Below, piece after piece: positions 1 to 51,800 of a stretch of 64,000 nucleotides of DNA (position 1 is its first letter; each line of letters begins with the position of its first letter). Source of the stretch: Nectonema munidae. Its lineage: Eukaryota > Nematomorpha > Nectonematoida > Nectonematidae. The stretch is taken from NCBI GenBank assembly GCA_030549495.1, contig JAUIRK010000511.1, positions 665,501 through 729,500 of the forward strand. Direction: 5' to 3'. The position numbers and the translations under genes are program-made. Below the pieces are notes generated by a model, which worked only from the letters and a program-made list of their open reading frames with translations, made no database searches and was not told the origin of the DNA.

Positions 1-407
1 TACGGATAAATCCGTAGATCTGGCAACACTGTACATTAAAAATAAATTCTAAATTTTAGGTAGATTTTTATTTTAAAAATAGGATTTTGATGAAAATGTT
101 TCCATCTACTGTCACCCTGTAGTAACTCTTGGGAAAAGAACAACCAATTCCCCTCCACCGAGCCAACTTCTTAATTTTGAAATAAATATGTTTTAAGCTG
201 AAAACGTTCTTTTATACTCGCCAGAAGTAAGAGGAATTGTCTTCAATGCTGCTTTTTCTATTTTTTCTAAATGCAATATATTGATGATAGCTTATATGAG
301 TAACCGAGCGTATACTACTTATAAAAATACGTATATTTCTGTCGAAAAATTAAAAATACTTTATTTATTAATAATACTGATAAAGTTCTTTTATACGGCT
401 GAATATT

Positions 408-820
408 CCATGTTTGTCAACCCTGGGCGCATGTCCTAATTTTGAGCAAAATGGAATTCAGGTGAGCAATTTTATAAAAAAAAATTGTGGACATTGTATA
501 TAAATAAATAAATATTCAAATATTTTTTTAAAAATTGACTTTTTACATAATTTCAAGCAAAGTAAAATTGTTCTAATCCTAAATTTCAGCTGAACGATCA
601 CTTATTATTGTTCACAATTAATAAAAGAATTCGTGATGAATCCTTTTTCTTGTAATATGGAATCTGTAGAAAAAAAATTTTAATGAATGGAATGAAGAAT
701 TCAAATTAAAACTTGGAAAATAGTGATAGATTTTTTCGATTTCTTTCTTCATAATGGGCGATTTTTGAGTTTTTAAAAGTCTCCATGGGCGATTTAGACA
801 AGCTAGTTGTGAAACGCTGG
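408..820. mobile_element. hAT-like non-autonomous element, copy 1
   Basis: Shares the core TGATGAATCCTTTTTCTTGT with 20698 and, in reverse, with about 62830. It also shares a GGTGAGCAATTTT segment near the left end with the copy at 62626-63082. Ends carry imperfect inverted repeats close to CCA-GTTT-TCAAC, a hAT-type terminus. No target duplication recognised. Positions 1-407 and 821-1040 show nothing else I can name. Confidence 0.55.
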
Positions 821-1040
821 AGATAAAATAAGTATGGGTAAAAAATGGAGAAAATGATTTTACTATAAATTCACTTTATTTATTTTTAAAACAATCTAAA
901 TATGAAAGCCTGATCAAGTCTCGGGAATTGAATATATTCCTGGAACAAAAACGTTGAAAATTAATACGGGATCCTGGGAACTTGGAAAAGAAACACTAGT
1001 TCTGCATGATGAGATGATGCGATGATTTTTCTTTTCCTAG

Positions 1041-38424
<37,384 letters not shown>

Positions 38425-38778
38425 AAGTTTTTAACGTGGATTCAAATATTTTAAAAAAAATCGAATCTTTTAAAAATCCTGTCCTATTATTATTTTTCTT
38501 TTAAAAGCTTTCCATTTTATACTAGACATCTTTTATGAAGCATATACTATTTTGTTTTTAAAACTTTAAAAGTTTCAACCTAATATATTTATTTTTATTC
38601 TATTTTTATCATCGGTTTTAATATTCAATAATAATGGTTCTTCAATTTGTGTTTGCTATTAATTTATTATTTTATCGCATCCTATTTTTATATTTTAAAA
38701 TATTTAACCACTTTTGCCGCTATTTTCCTTACACATTTTATTTTCAATATGCCACAACCATTTTCTTTATCAAGTTTA

Positions 38779-38784
38779 AATAAA
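38779..38784 (+). other. Candidate poly(A) signal AATAAA, glucosidase gene
   Basis: AATAAA about 355 bases after the glucosidase stop, in otherwise non-coding AT-rich DNA. Such hexamers are common by chance at this composition. Confidence 0.3.
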
Positions 38785-38960
38785 AAAATTTTCAAAAACT
38801 CTTTCTTCTACACTGAGTAGGTGAAATATTTTATTGGTTTATTTTTTTTGATTTTTTTTATTGGTTTTTTTTTTATATTTTTTTTTTGGTTTTTTTTGAA
38901 TACGACCAGTAGTTTCTACACATCAACTTAACAGTTCTTTAGAAAAGTAAAGTTTTGAGA

Positions 38961-39115
38961 GGGGCGTGAGTATGGTTGGTTAGATGCTGGATTCGATAAC
39001 TCAAGGTCTTGGGTTCGATCCTACATCAAGCTTGCTTTCCTCATAGTTTGATACAAGCGGCGCAATTGTGCCTTTTCGATGAAAACACCTTACGGTACCA
39101 TTACCATTAAAAAAA
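38961..39115 (+). mobile_element. tRNA-derived SINE, copy B
   Basis: Second copy, B box GGTTCGATCC at 39012-39021 and A-box-like GGTTAGATGCTGG. Sits in the gap between the two convergent genes. Ends in an A-rich stretch. Confidence 0.75.
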
Positions 39116-39483
39116 TTAATTTTATTTGAAGAATGTCTAAAGAGTTGAAAAATTGATATTTTTGCTAAGACTCCGTAAGCTCCAGATATGCTGTTTTTTG
39201 CAGTTTCACTGAATATAAATTTTTTGAAAAAATAGATTTTGATATTTGATAATAATGGCCATTTTGAAAGACTTCATTTGTGATTGCTTGAAAAAATATT
39301 TATAAGATACATTTTTTATTTTTCTTATTTACAATATATATAAAATTTATTAAATGTAAAAAAATAACCTTACACACAAAAGTTGATTAGATTAGAACAA
39401 TTTCAGATACAAACATGTATGCATATATAAAGAGATATATGAAATAAATTCGAGATATAGTGTATAGATATATTCCAATTTTT

Positions 39484-39489
39484 TTTATT
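39484..39489 (-). other. Candidate poly(A) signal AATAAA, DOMON gene
   Basis: AATAAA on the - strand, about 285 bases past the stop of the terminal exon. Chance occurrence is likely at this composition. Confidence 0.3.
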
Positions 39490-39773
39490 AAATGAAATTG
39501 GATAATCAAGCTTCTGAAAAATGGAAAAAGGCGTTCATCTATTAATATTGGCAAAATTTCTTTGGCTGATGAACACCTACTTGATACAAGAAAGACGTTT
39601 ACTTTTAATGTTATGGATATTACGGGGTAACATATGTAGATAAGTAATATAAACCGGGTAAATTTCTTTGTGGTATATTATTATTAGAATAGCACATGTG
39701 TAGTATAAAAATGGCAGAGTGTTAAACTATAAATGAAAAGTGAGGAAAGAGAGGACGAAAATTATTGATTCTT

Positions 39774-39887
39774 TCACACTTTTGAGCGGTTGAGGTTGGG
39801 ATCAGGTGGGGCGAGAAAGTCCATTTTGTACGTTTGTTTTGATTCGTTAATGTGAAAAGAGCCATTTTCGTGTGAGTTAAGTCCATT
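39774..39887 (-). CDS. Terminal exon n: cytoplasmic tail
   Basis: After acceptor AATTTTTAG, phase 0: NGLNSHENGSFHINESKQ, then YKMDFLAPPDPNLNRSKV and TGA at 39776-39774. This frame differs from the longest open frame here. Chosen because the phase fits exon m, the peptide looks like a normal hydrophilic tail, and the DNA is more GC-rich than its surroundings. Confidence 0.7.
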   Translation of the reverse strand, partial: NGLNSHENGSFHINESKQTYKMDFLAPPDPNLNRSKV

Positions 39888-42800
39888 CTAAAAATTATGC
39901 CGAAGTTAAACAAAACTAGGATTTCGCTTGAATAAAAGTTAAAAAGGTAGTCATTTTAAAAATGCACGTATATAGTATTTTTTAAGGTTATAGTGAAATA
40001 CTTATTTAGTTAATTAAGAAAACTGGTTAGTTATTCTAATAGATAGCCGGTGCTGTACGTATACATAAGTGTTACGCTAGGCGAATCTTAAAAACATATG
40101 GGTAATAAAATTTATAGCTATACACTCAGTAGTCAGTTTTAAAGAAGTTCCAAAAAAATGAAAAATATTTTCTTATCCTTGGAAGGAAAATTGAAATTCT
40201 AGTGGATTTACCTCAAAAGTCATGGTACAAATTACACATAGATCATCTAATTTGTGTTGTTTAAAAAAAAATTTAAATTTAATTATTTTTTTAATATAAA
40301 TTTAATTTTTTTAATTTTAAATGGATTTGTAATGAACAATTTATTTATATTATAATTTGTCCATAAAATGTTTACGCTAAAGATTAGTCCAGTTACACAA
40401 TGCAAAAAATTACCTTTTTATTTTTATATTCTATCTAAAATTCGTTACAAGCCGATTTTTACATGAAATAAATATCAATTTCTCTAATGCTAATAAATTC
40501 ATTATTTCCAATTGCTATATTTTATTATAATATTTCCATGATAAAAATTACACTTCAAAATGTGATGAATTCAAAATTTTTTTTAAAAAAGAGATCTTTT
40601 GGGGCTTTTAAATTGTGTTCCTAATTTTAAAATTTTAATTTTATTTGTTTATAAAAAAATTAAAAATTTTTAGATAAAATATTGAAAAATGTCAATGAAC
40701 AATAAAGCCATTTTTAAAATCAGAAACATGAGTTTATTATGGAAAGGGATTGTCAATAAATCTCATGCATTTTTAACAAAAAATATAAGATTTTTTGTTT
40801 TTTTAGGAAAAAGATAAAATTTCCATGCAGTTGTTAGGCGGAAACAGAACTTGGTCGGACAGTAAAACAAAAAATGAAAGCTCTTCACGTAAGAAACATT
40901 ACATGCGTCCACGAATGAAAAGTGAAAGTAAAAATAAAACCTTTATGGGTGTGGAGATCAGATTTTTGGACTTTTTCTTCTTGGACTGTTTCGCTTTGAA
41001 AACGATGATCGCAAGAATCAGGAACAGGAGAGAGAGGATTGATATGGTGATGTACTTCCAATACGATAGGAATTGTGTGTAAATCATGTCGATGAATGTT
41101 TGAATCACTATGCCTAAACAGGTCGTATTTAAATGTCAACTTTTAATAGTAGAGTCTAGATTTGTAGAAAAATGATGTGTGCTCTAAAATAGCTTCTAAA
41201 ATGCAGGGCGTAATTCCCTTAAAATTTTCATACACCCAGTATAAAATCTTCTCAAATTAATAGTTAAACATAAATATTAAACTATCTAAGTAATTTGAAT
41301 TAATAATAATTTTGAACTCTGTCATTGATGCATTTAATTGTTACAGTGATTGATTGATAGGTGTCAAATCAAATGAAGTGGAATATACCTTCTTTTGGTT
41401 GGTAGGTAGTGATGTTCAAGCTGGATATGAAAAGCAGAGACCGAACATCCTCAAAGCTTTCCATAATTTTATTCGTGGAGTAGTTCTTGTTCTTGAAATT
41501 TGCTTGCATCACAACCGTGTTGTGATCTTTCATGCTAAAACATAGAAACCTTTTACTTTTCATTTTTTTCATTGTCTGTATTGGATTTCATTTTCCACCG
41601 AGAAGGAAATCGAATCCAGTACGACTGCGTCAATAGCGAAAACTTGAAGTTTTTATGCTCTATTTTTAACTCTTAAGATGTAAAATGACAGGCATCTGTT
41701 TGCGAGATCAGATTTAATTAATTGAAACAATATTTGTTAGGAAGGACAGAATTCTCAAAATAAATTATACAAGATATCTTGGGAAAAAAATTCAAAAATA
41801 ATGTTATATTTTTGAAAGGTTTACAAAAGTTATTTTTTAAAACCATTAATAATAAATCTATGAAAGAGATTTGAAACAAAAGATTTTCTTCATAGATGAA
41901 GTGTGTGTTAGAATATAACAGTAAAGTAGACATATGGGGAACTGATGTCAGGCGCGCTCCCTTCTTGGCTGTAACCTACGGACACAATTTCTGGCCAAGT
42001 ATGCTCATTTAATATTTAATTTTTCTGATCTTTATAAAGAATGAAAAAGTATAAAATATGCCTGAAAATCTCATAAAGTGTGAAATTGTTTTAATGAAAA
42101 CAAATGTTTAAAAATTGGTTTAATGTAAAATTCTGTTTAGATAAGTGGAACATATGATACTACTAACCAAAAAAGGCCTAATCTCTTCAATAAAGATCCC
42201 AATATCCGAAATTTTCCAAAAAATTAACATAAACGGCCCATACCTGAAAATACATACAATATCGCTACTTAGATACAACCCCTCTGAAACCGACTTTATT
42301 TTTATACCACAAAAATATTTTCATAAACTACTTCTCTTCAAAAACTCATCGAAAGATTAAATTTTATATTTCTAAAAATACTTTAAAGTAAAAGATGAGT
42401 TTTCACATGAAAAAGAAAAGAAACAACCACATGTGGAGCTAAATTTTCCTAAACTTTTTTTTTTGACATATAAGATTAGTGAATTAAAAACCGAAATATT
42501 TATAAAAATCTATTCGATTGCGTAGCGACGTCAAAACGAGGATAATTTCGGAAAAACAAGATATCTCTAAAGCGGTGGTTCCCAACCTTTTTTATCCCGT
42601 TCCCCCTTTTTCAGTCACTTATTTACCTGTGGACCCCTACAACTGAATAGTTTGAGCCAACAAAATTAATCAAAGATTTTTATGCAAAAAATGATTGTAG
42701 TCATCTGATTAAGTCGTATCCTTATTCATATGAAATCAGAGAAATCGTAAAGCCTGACATAAAATGTGAATAAAATTTTTTTCCAATTAAAATATAAATT

Positions 42801-45800
42801 TTTCAAAAATATTGTAACTAATAAAAAGGATATATAAACTTTCAAAATATGAAACTTTAAAAAAGTGAAGAAAATATTTATTTAAAAAAGCTCTAAATAT
42901 ATATATTTATATTGATTTGGAAAATAGAAGTATATTAAAGGAGATTCAGCATAAGTAGTTTGAAGTAGAATTTCCATGGACCCCTTGAAATTCTTCCATG
43001 GACCCCTAGGGGTCCATGGACCCCCGGTTGGGAACCACTGCTCTAAAGCCTACAAGTTTGACATTGCATTATTTATCTATATATGTGCATTGTGTGTAGT
43101 GTTCCTGAATTTTGTTTTTTGTCTTTCCATGAATCCGGTCATTTTCTCAAAAAAAAAATTAGATGACATTTTATCTAAAAGCAATTATGTTTTAAAGTTG
43201 CTTCAAAAATTTGAGCAAGAAAAAATGAGAGTAAGAAAATGAAAAGCAAATTTTCAATAAAAATTCTTACGAATCTAAATAAATGAACTTTAGTTTTTAA
43301 AAACAAAAATACTCACTGTGAATCATCCAGCACTAGAATGGAAGCATTTTCCAACTTTTCAGTAAATTTTTCAGTAATCTAAAATAAAAGACTTGATAGA
43401 ATATTAAACTTATTAAAAAATGCAAAACTTCAATTCAATTCACTTTTATCATTAGCAAAAATGTCACGATTATTAAAATTAAGCTCTAAGTGATGTCGTA
43501 ATACGGGGAGATATAATAAGATGCTTAATATGTAAAGATTTTTTATGCTTAAGAAGTAAATGCTTCATATAGTAAATTATATTGAATTCACTATATGAAG
43601 TTTAATTACATTTCAGTTATTCAAAAAGTAATATAATTTTCCTTCCTCCAACAGATGATGGCTCTTAAAGGTAATTCATTGAACATGCACTTTATGGAGA
43701 GGATCCATATGTGGGAAGACAGCAATTAGATTAATTTTACTTAACTAATTGGAACGCAAGTATAGGAAAAATATATGAAACATATGAAGCAAATAACTAC
43801 TTATTTTATTTAGGTTAAGAACATCTATTTCCAATAAGAGTTATGATAAGATTTAGGCGTGTAAGCCCTTAATCCTTTAATCTATTGCAATCAAGACAAC
43901 AATTTTATTAAAATTGTCACATTCCACATCAAAATGGCTTGTGAATTTTTGCATATTTTAAAGAAAATAACGAATATTAATTGAAAAATTGCGGATAAAA
44001 TCTTCAGGATTAAGATTAGAATCATAACGAATTTTTGATTCATTGTATCCTAGTGATTTTAACCCATTTAAGACCAAGCAAAGCAGACGATATTTAAAAA
44101 AAAACGCAGACGATTTATATTCAAAGTCATTGAAAAAAGCAGACGAAGATGAAATTACTTATGTTACAAAATAGGAACATTGGTCGTAAATGGGTTAAAT
44201 GAGTCTGTGCTTCAAAATATTTTAAGTGTAGTTTTCCGAATCAAAAAAATCTTATAAAGCCATTTTAATGTATTATAGATTTAAAAACATATGTGGAGTT
44301 AATAAGGCCCAAATCTCAAAATTTTAGGATGAACATGATCAGGATTGAAAAAATAAAGGAAAAAACATCTCACCATATGAATCATTTTTTCTTTGAGCAG
44401 AGCTTTGTCTTCCTGGTCTTGTTGTGAGTGGGTGTGATTTGAGTCTTGAACTTGTTTTTTTCGACTGGAAACATTTCGCAGTTCAATCTCATTAAACTTC
44501 AAAACAAAGTCAATCTTTAGAGATTCTTCAGCTAAACACAAATAAAAGAGGAATCAAGAAGAGAAAGAATACATGCATTAACGCAGTAATTCTAATGTTC
44601 AATTCCAACTTTTTAAATTGGGCAATTGCGTATGACTAAGAGGAACAAAAGTTAACCTATGAATCCTTCAAAATTGACCTAACGACTTCAAAAAGTTGAC
44701 TTTCTTTGCAAAAAATAGACCTAAAAATTATTCAATAATCATCACTTTTCTCAATTATTATTAATATTATTATTTCAAAGTATTCTTCTTTGAAAAGGCA
44801 CGACCTTTAGACAAAGGCTTTTTGATCACTGGAATTCATCTTTCCCATCTCTGTTGCTTGTGATAGAGAAGACTTTTTCTTTTTTTTTTATATGTTTATG
44901 ATTTCTTTTTATTATTTTGTTTTTCATGAAGTTTCTCATACCACATACATCATCTTCAACTTCGATATTTCCACATAAATCAAATGCATCTTTCAGTCTA
45001 AGATTCCAAGATCACATTTTTCAATTATTTTATTCGTGTGCGAGAATGGAGGAGTCAAAAATAATCTATATTTAAAATGATCTATCAAATGAATATAAAA
45101 ATGAAATAATCTTTTTTTAGTTGCTTTGTAAACTCTACATAAAAATAATATACATAAAAGCAATTCCAAAATTGTCAAATACTTTTCAAAATCTAGATTA
45201 CATATAAAAAATGGACTATTAAAAAAGTTGACCTATTAATAAAAGGTTGGCTTTTGTTTGACCAAATTAGGTGGACTTCTTTTACACAAACGTTATAAAA
45301 TAAGACATTTTACGCGTTTTAGAATTGGTGCTATTAGAAATCAAAAGGTGATTTAATTGACTTTTAACTGCCCTACAGTATGACTATAAATATGGCTATG
45401 GATTTATTGTGCCTTCTCCCAACCAAAATGGTGTGCTACCTTCTATAAACTAATTTTAAGTTTCTATGTATCATCAGGCCTTTCTACAGTAAACACCAAA
45501 TGGATATAGTATAAGTTATATTGATTTTAACGAGAATAAATAGACTTTGAATGATTATATTCACGAAGAGAAGTTATTTCTTCTATGCTACGGTAACCTT
45601 CGTGTCCAGACCATTAAGGCGATAACAATATTTTCACGAAATTGTAAATTAGTTACGACCCTTTGAATTATTCAGAAATCCCATCCAACTCTGATCTTAG
45701 TGGAACGATTCCTGTTTATAATAAATAAATATTTTAATAACAATTTCTAATAAAGTATACCTCATTCAAACGTATTATAACATTTTGGCGAGGAAAAACT

Positions 45801-48800
45801 TTCTACTTTACAGGCTTTTCTGGTGGCCAATAAGGGAATCCCATATGTTATTAATGGCTCCTCAAAATAACGAATAAAAACTCCCCCAACAAAAAAACAG
45901 CATGGCTAGCTTTTCTATTAGCCACGAAACTATAAGAATAATAGGGAAAAATATTCATATAATAATTCAGAGTTCTCCAGAATGTAATCTGATTTTAGAG
46001 ATTTTTATTGGATATATTACGTATTCTAATTTTCATTTTTAGGAGCTAAAATTTAGGCAGAAATACAAAGATTTGGCGCTGTTTTAACAAAATATTCGTA
46101 ATTTTTAAAAATGCTAAAACTACTTAAAGAATTTTATAGACAAAAGTCAAGTGTTTGTAATTCATTAAATCAGTTTCCATTTTAGAATTTTTTGTACAAA
46201 ATAAAAGTACTTATAACAGTTAAAAGCTGATAACAAATTAGATCTAAATACTAAATCCTAAATTATACCCAATACCAAAGTGAAAAAATTTATACAATAA
46301 TTCTGAGTTTCCTTGATCGGTCAGCAAAAATCGATTTTATACATATTTGATTCGATATTACTTAAAACTAATAAAAAAAAATTCAAAGTGTTAAGGCGAT
46401 CTTTTTTTTTTGTAACTTTCAAAATACTCGCATTCCGACAACACAATAATTTAACAAAATATTCTCAATTTTTAAAATGATAATTTTCATATACTCGTTG
46501 ACTGAATTATTAGTTTGTCTACTACCATATGCAAATGAGAAAAGGTCATCTATTTAATTATGCAACTAGTAAAGAACGAATAGAATTACATGCATTAAAA
46601 TCTTTGGGAAAAACTTTTTCCTTTATAGGAGAAAGGGTAGTGGTGGAGGAAGCTGGAATGAGAATGGCAGCTGTAGTGAGATTCTGTGTGCTATCGTTTG
46701 GCGTGTGCTTTTTGTGAGGTGTACTACTTTCAATCTCTTCTCCCTCAACAGCAACACTTTCTTTAACATCTACTTTAGAAGCAACTTTTTCGTCCTCACT
46801 TTCTTAAGGATTTAAAAAATTGAATCAATACTTTTAAAAGGGTTTCAACAATATAATAATAATCTGAGGATAACTTTAAATAACAATTTACTTATCTGCT
46901 TTCAACACTTCAAAAACGAAGATTCTGTTTGTTCTGAAGTAACACGTGGTTATCGCAATTAAAATACTCATTTAGTATAACCTCATTATAACGAAGTCTA
47001 ATTGAACTGTTTTATTATTTCTGCAAAAATTAAAATATCGAGCGTGAATTGTGCTTTTGTTCAAAAAAAATATATTTTAGATGAAATTTTAATTTCTAAA
47101 ACTTCATAACCCAAATGAAGACAGCTTTTACTGAATAAAAATTCAATTGGCAAAATGATAAAGAATTGAATAAAGAACGAACTTAAATCGAAAAAGGACG
47201 AAATTAAATCGGAAAAGGACGAAATTAAATGGGAAAATACATCGATTCTGCTACATTTTTTACATGCTCGTGCCGTATTTAAAATTAAACTTATCTTTAT
47301 GCTTTTATCTATTATAAATGTATTCACATTTTTTGAATTATTCTTTCATTTTATGGAATGCTATACCTCAGCTATAAGAGGCTTTCCCGCTTTCCGTAGC
47401 ATTAATTTCTCCCATATTTGTTCCGAATCTACAATATAGTCTTTAATTTCAAAAGATTTCAGGATTACATTTTCTCAAATCTTCCTTGCCATGCTCTAAA
47501 GCAAAGATTTATTTTCTTTGGGGTGAAATTAAAATACCGAAATTTATTATTTATATAAGTTTTTAAAAAATCAAAATAATATTTTTAAAAAATCAAATTC
47601 GAAATAAGTTTTTTTAATTTATTTTTATAAACAGAATTTATTTTAGGATTTAGTGAAAAAAATGTAATTTTCTGTTTGTAATTTTATTAATAATAAATAT
47701 TTTCGCCAATAAAGTATGCGTTTTATATTGGAAATAGATGTTCTTTAAATTTCAAAATCATAAACGATATTAAAGATTTAATTAACCATTAAAAATATAT
47801 GAACCTTCCTTATTTGACAACTTAAAAAGTGATTTTACGCTTATTAAAATGATTCAGACTATTGTTCTATTTGTGGTAAATGAAATCTTACCAGAAACCA
47901 AAAAATATCCAAAATAAAAGACAGAGGTAAATAGGTGTATTAGGTGGCAAAACTTTATGGAAATGAGCTTGAATATAAAAGATCAAAATACAGGGCAGTT
48001 TTATGTTTGTGATATCATTGTGCATCTGTTCCCAAAACCTATTGTGAATTTCAGAAGGAAGTCCCTAGATCTAAATGATTTATCATCCCATCTAAGATGA
48101 AGGAAAAATTTTGCCTATAATCCCAGATTAAAGTAGGGGAAAGCATGAGATCCAGCTGTCCCATTTATGAATCGCTTCTGCCTAGATATAGCAAAAAGTA
48201 CGCTTCTAATTTACAATCAAAATTTCTTAGGGGGGGGGGGGGGGGCTGGTTCTAACTTTCGTTATGGTGAGAGTTTCGTTATATCATGAATATTTCTAAC
48301 CAAGAAAGTGCGAATGTATTCTGTATAATGAGGTACTAATGCATAAACATATTCTAAAGTTAAGCTATTTCATGCACAAGCTGGAGCTCTGAGCCCAGTA
48401 CAAAAAGGTAGATACGTACACACCCTCACCGACACCGCATTCGCGAAGGGAAAAAATCTAGCCACATATGGACGAACGCATTGAGTAAGATCACACCCAA
48501 CCCGCATCCATCAAAATATTCTGCTGACAACCGGCAATCAACAATTGGTTCAGTATAACGAACCAATGCTTTTAGTTCACAGATTTTGTTGTTCCAATCA
48601 AAACTTGAGACAATTGACTTAAAATTGATAGGTAGTTATTTGTCTAAACTTTCATATATCATTCTATACTAGACAGTCAAAATATGAGAAAAATCTTTTA
48701 GTAAAATAGCATACCAGAAATCTGTGTATATATATGCTGCCTCTAAAGTACTTCGAGCAAAACATTTAAATATAACCCTCTCTTGATATAACATTAGAAT

Positions 48801-51800
48801 ACAGTTCAAGAATAAGCTTGGATCTTTAAAAATTGAGAGTAGTTTCGCATTTACTGAGATTCAACCCTGACTCTCAAGTAAAATGCCTACAAAAGTAATT
48901 TTTCATTTATGAAATTAATGTAAAAATGAAAAATAGCTTGTAAGTTATATAAGGAAGGGAAGGGTGGTGCTATGTGCCTCATAGATGGCTATGTTGCTGA
49001 ATACACAAACACATATGTCCAGGCGCATACTCATTAAAGCGGATGCATAGATTATATTCAAAATTAAGTTTTTCGTGGCCCTTCGTTTTTTTTAGTAAAA
49101 TTGCCTAACTGCAGCTTTTTGTAAAGCAGATGTCAACTTTGTTCAAGATCAGAAATCCACAAATGTTTCAAAGTAATATAGAAAACGTATAACTATCCTT
49201 TTCTACCTATCCATCATGATCTAGATTGAATCCAGAAATATTCATCTTTCAATCATTGACCAAATGTTAAAAATAAGTTTAAAAGTTACCGGCTATAGCC
49301 TCTTCTATCTTTTCATGAGTAGAAGTTGAAATTTCAGGTTCCACGGATGAAGATTCAGCAACAACAGGTGAGATTGTGGATGATTCGTTTTGTGACGGCT
49401 TAAAGGCTTAGATATTATATAAAAAAATGTAAGCTAAAGGAATGATACAAAGAGCGCTAAGCTTCAAAGTAAGTACTAAGCCCGAAAGTACCGATACTAT
49501 TTTAAGCTTTTCTATTCTTCTCTCACTCATGGCTACTCTCCATAAGCGAATAAGAAAAGATAACCTTTTTTATATACAGTCACTTCTAACATATATTCAA
49601 TCTCATCAAGTTGATTGACACTTCTCTCAAGAATTTAATTTGCTTAGGAGGAAAATATGATTATTTATGACATTTTAATTGGGTGACAGAATAAGCGAAG
49701 GCATATACAAAAAACATTCCAATCAACGCACATCTCAACCAAGAGATATTTTAATCAATGAAAAGCTAATTAGTAAGATATTTCATTTAGAGCTCAATGA
49801 GATGATAAATTTTAAAATGGCAACATTGAAATTTAGAGCTAGAATAATTTATAATCATAAACTAATTAAAAAAAAAGATTAAAAAAAATTAAAAAAATCA
49901 TCCAAAGGGTTCATATTTAAATCACTTTTTGACTGAAAGACGAGAAAATATTCTTTGAATCAAGTTAAAAAGAAATGCGGTCGAAATAACTTTTATGGCT
50001 TATTTGAACAATTTACAATCTTGTTAATAACATCGTATATGGTCATAAAAACTAAAAGTGGTACTTGTTGAAGTAATGATTTTTTTTGAAGTAGACGGTG
50101 CTGATGATGATGATGTTGAAGTGTGTCCTTCTTTCCTTGAAGCTTTGTCAGAACTTTCGTCATCATCCAAATCCTCTATCAAATAAAAAAATCAAATCAT
50201 GAGAACAAAAATTGATTGACAGTTAAATCTTTCATCGATTTGAAACACTTTTTAATATTTTTATTGACTTTACTTTTGTGATGTGATTTTAAAGTTAGGT
50301 GAGTGTTTTTTGTTAATTTTTCATTTAATCATTCAATCATCTCCAAAAAAACCTATCGTTTAGTTTTTTTTGCCAACTTTCTTTTAACCACACATCATTT
50401 TAAGTTAAAAATAACAACATGTAAAAAAATATCTCGCCATCTTTTCAGTTAAAAAAGACTTTACGCCTATTTTTGCATGAATTTAAATGTTATATTGATC
50501 TAAATACTGACATTTATTCGTTGGTAAATTTATATGAAGTTTTTTTTTCTAAGTTGTTTTTTCTTTGCACTAAAATCATCTATTATAAAAAATATTGGAA
50601 AATTGAGATAAATTTTCGTCTTTCGTCATAACAGGTTCCTTAACACTAGAATTTATAGAAGGCAATTGATAACCCAATTCACTTCAAACTACCAATCGAT
50701 TTTATTGCTTGGTTTCAATCAGAAAAAAAAGTTGAAAATCGTTTTACCAAAGATATGTAGTTGAATCTAATTTTTCGGATTCTAAAAGTAACGGAAGCCA
50801 AGGATATATTTGAAAAGAATAAATATTTTTCGATTTTTTAAAGAATAATTTTCGATTCTTTGATTACAGAATTTTATATTGGTTATTATTTGACAAATAT
50901 ATTATTTAATATCGTGCAAATTGCAAAAATATAGATAATAACTTTTGTAACATCGTATGAGGTATATCAAATCTTACATCTAGCAAAATATGAATAGAAA
51001 GCTTCATATTTTTTGATTTTTTAGAGAATATTTTTCGATTCTTTGATTACAGAATTTTATTTTGATTATTTGACAGATATATTATTTAATATCGTAAAAA
51101 AATTGCAAAAATATAGGTAATAAAATAACTTATGTAACATCCTCTCCCTGAATGAGGTATATTAAATCTTACATCTAGCAAAATATGGACTGATAGGTTG
51201 GAGATGAACCATCACGGTATACAGGTTGGAGATGAACCATCGTAGTATACAGGTAATAACTTATGTAGCATCGTCTCCCCGAATGAGGTATATCAAATCT
51301 TACATCTAGCAAAATATGAACACAAAGTTGAACATATCTTACGAAAACTAATGTAGTTCGCCGCACATTTTGGGAACCACTGTTTTTGTCCTATTAACTA
51401 TACTCTACAGTACAACTCGTATTAGACAGAAAAAATGGTACAAAGCATTTTTGCCAAGTTAGACTATTTTCCAACTTATAAAAACATTTCAACTTGTGTG
51501 CAAAAAAAGAAAGTGTAAATGAAAATTGTAGAAATTTTGGGTATTTGAATTTTAAAATGGTAGCTTTATTTATTGGTTTTTGGTATAATTTTCAGATGCT
51601 GCTCATTGAAATTCGATAGAAGGCTAATTTTTCAGGTTGTACTTAATTAATGTATTTACGTGTGCTAGCTTGAACTGTTGTCAAATGTGAAGTGGATTCT
51701 GTTGTTGATGATGATGTTATTGTTGAAGGTGAAGATGTGTGACGAGGTTCTGCTGATACATCTCTCAAATTTTCGTTTTCCTCACTTCCGGGCTCTTCTA

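Larger units (their letters stand above)
38425..39773. other. Gap between convergent genes
   Basis: Contains the 3' untranslated regions, candidate poly(A) signals on both strands, poly-T stretches (38838-38900) and SINE copy B. Confidence 0.6.

Noticed and set aside
1022-1040. ATG 1022 as the glucosidase start with signal peptide
   Set aside because: The bases up to 1040 form a strong acceptor tract and the hydrophobic core is very short. Kept only as an alternative.
40899-40940. Read-through tail VLFLLSLFIRG after the transmembrane exon
   Set aside because: A splice at 40941 to 39887 keeps frame and gives a hydrophilic tail; the read-through looks like translated intron.
42145-42360. 71-residue + strand frame MEHMILLTKKG
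   Set aside because: No family, no splice sites, base composition like surrounding intron.
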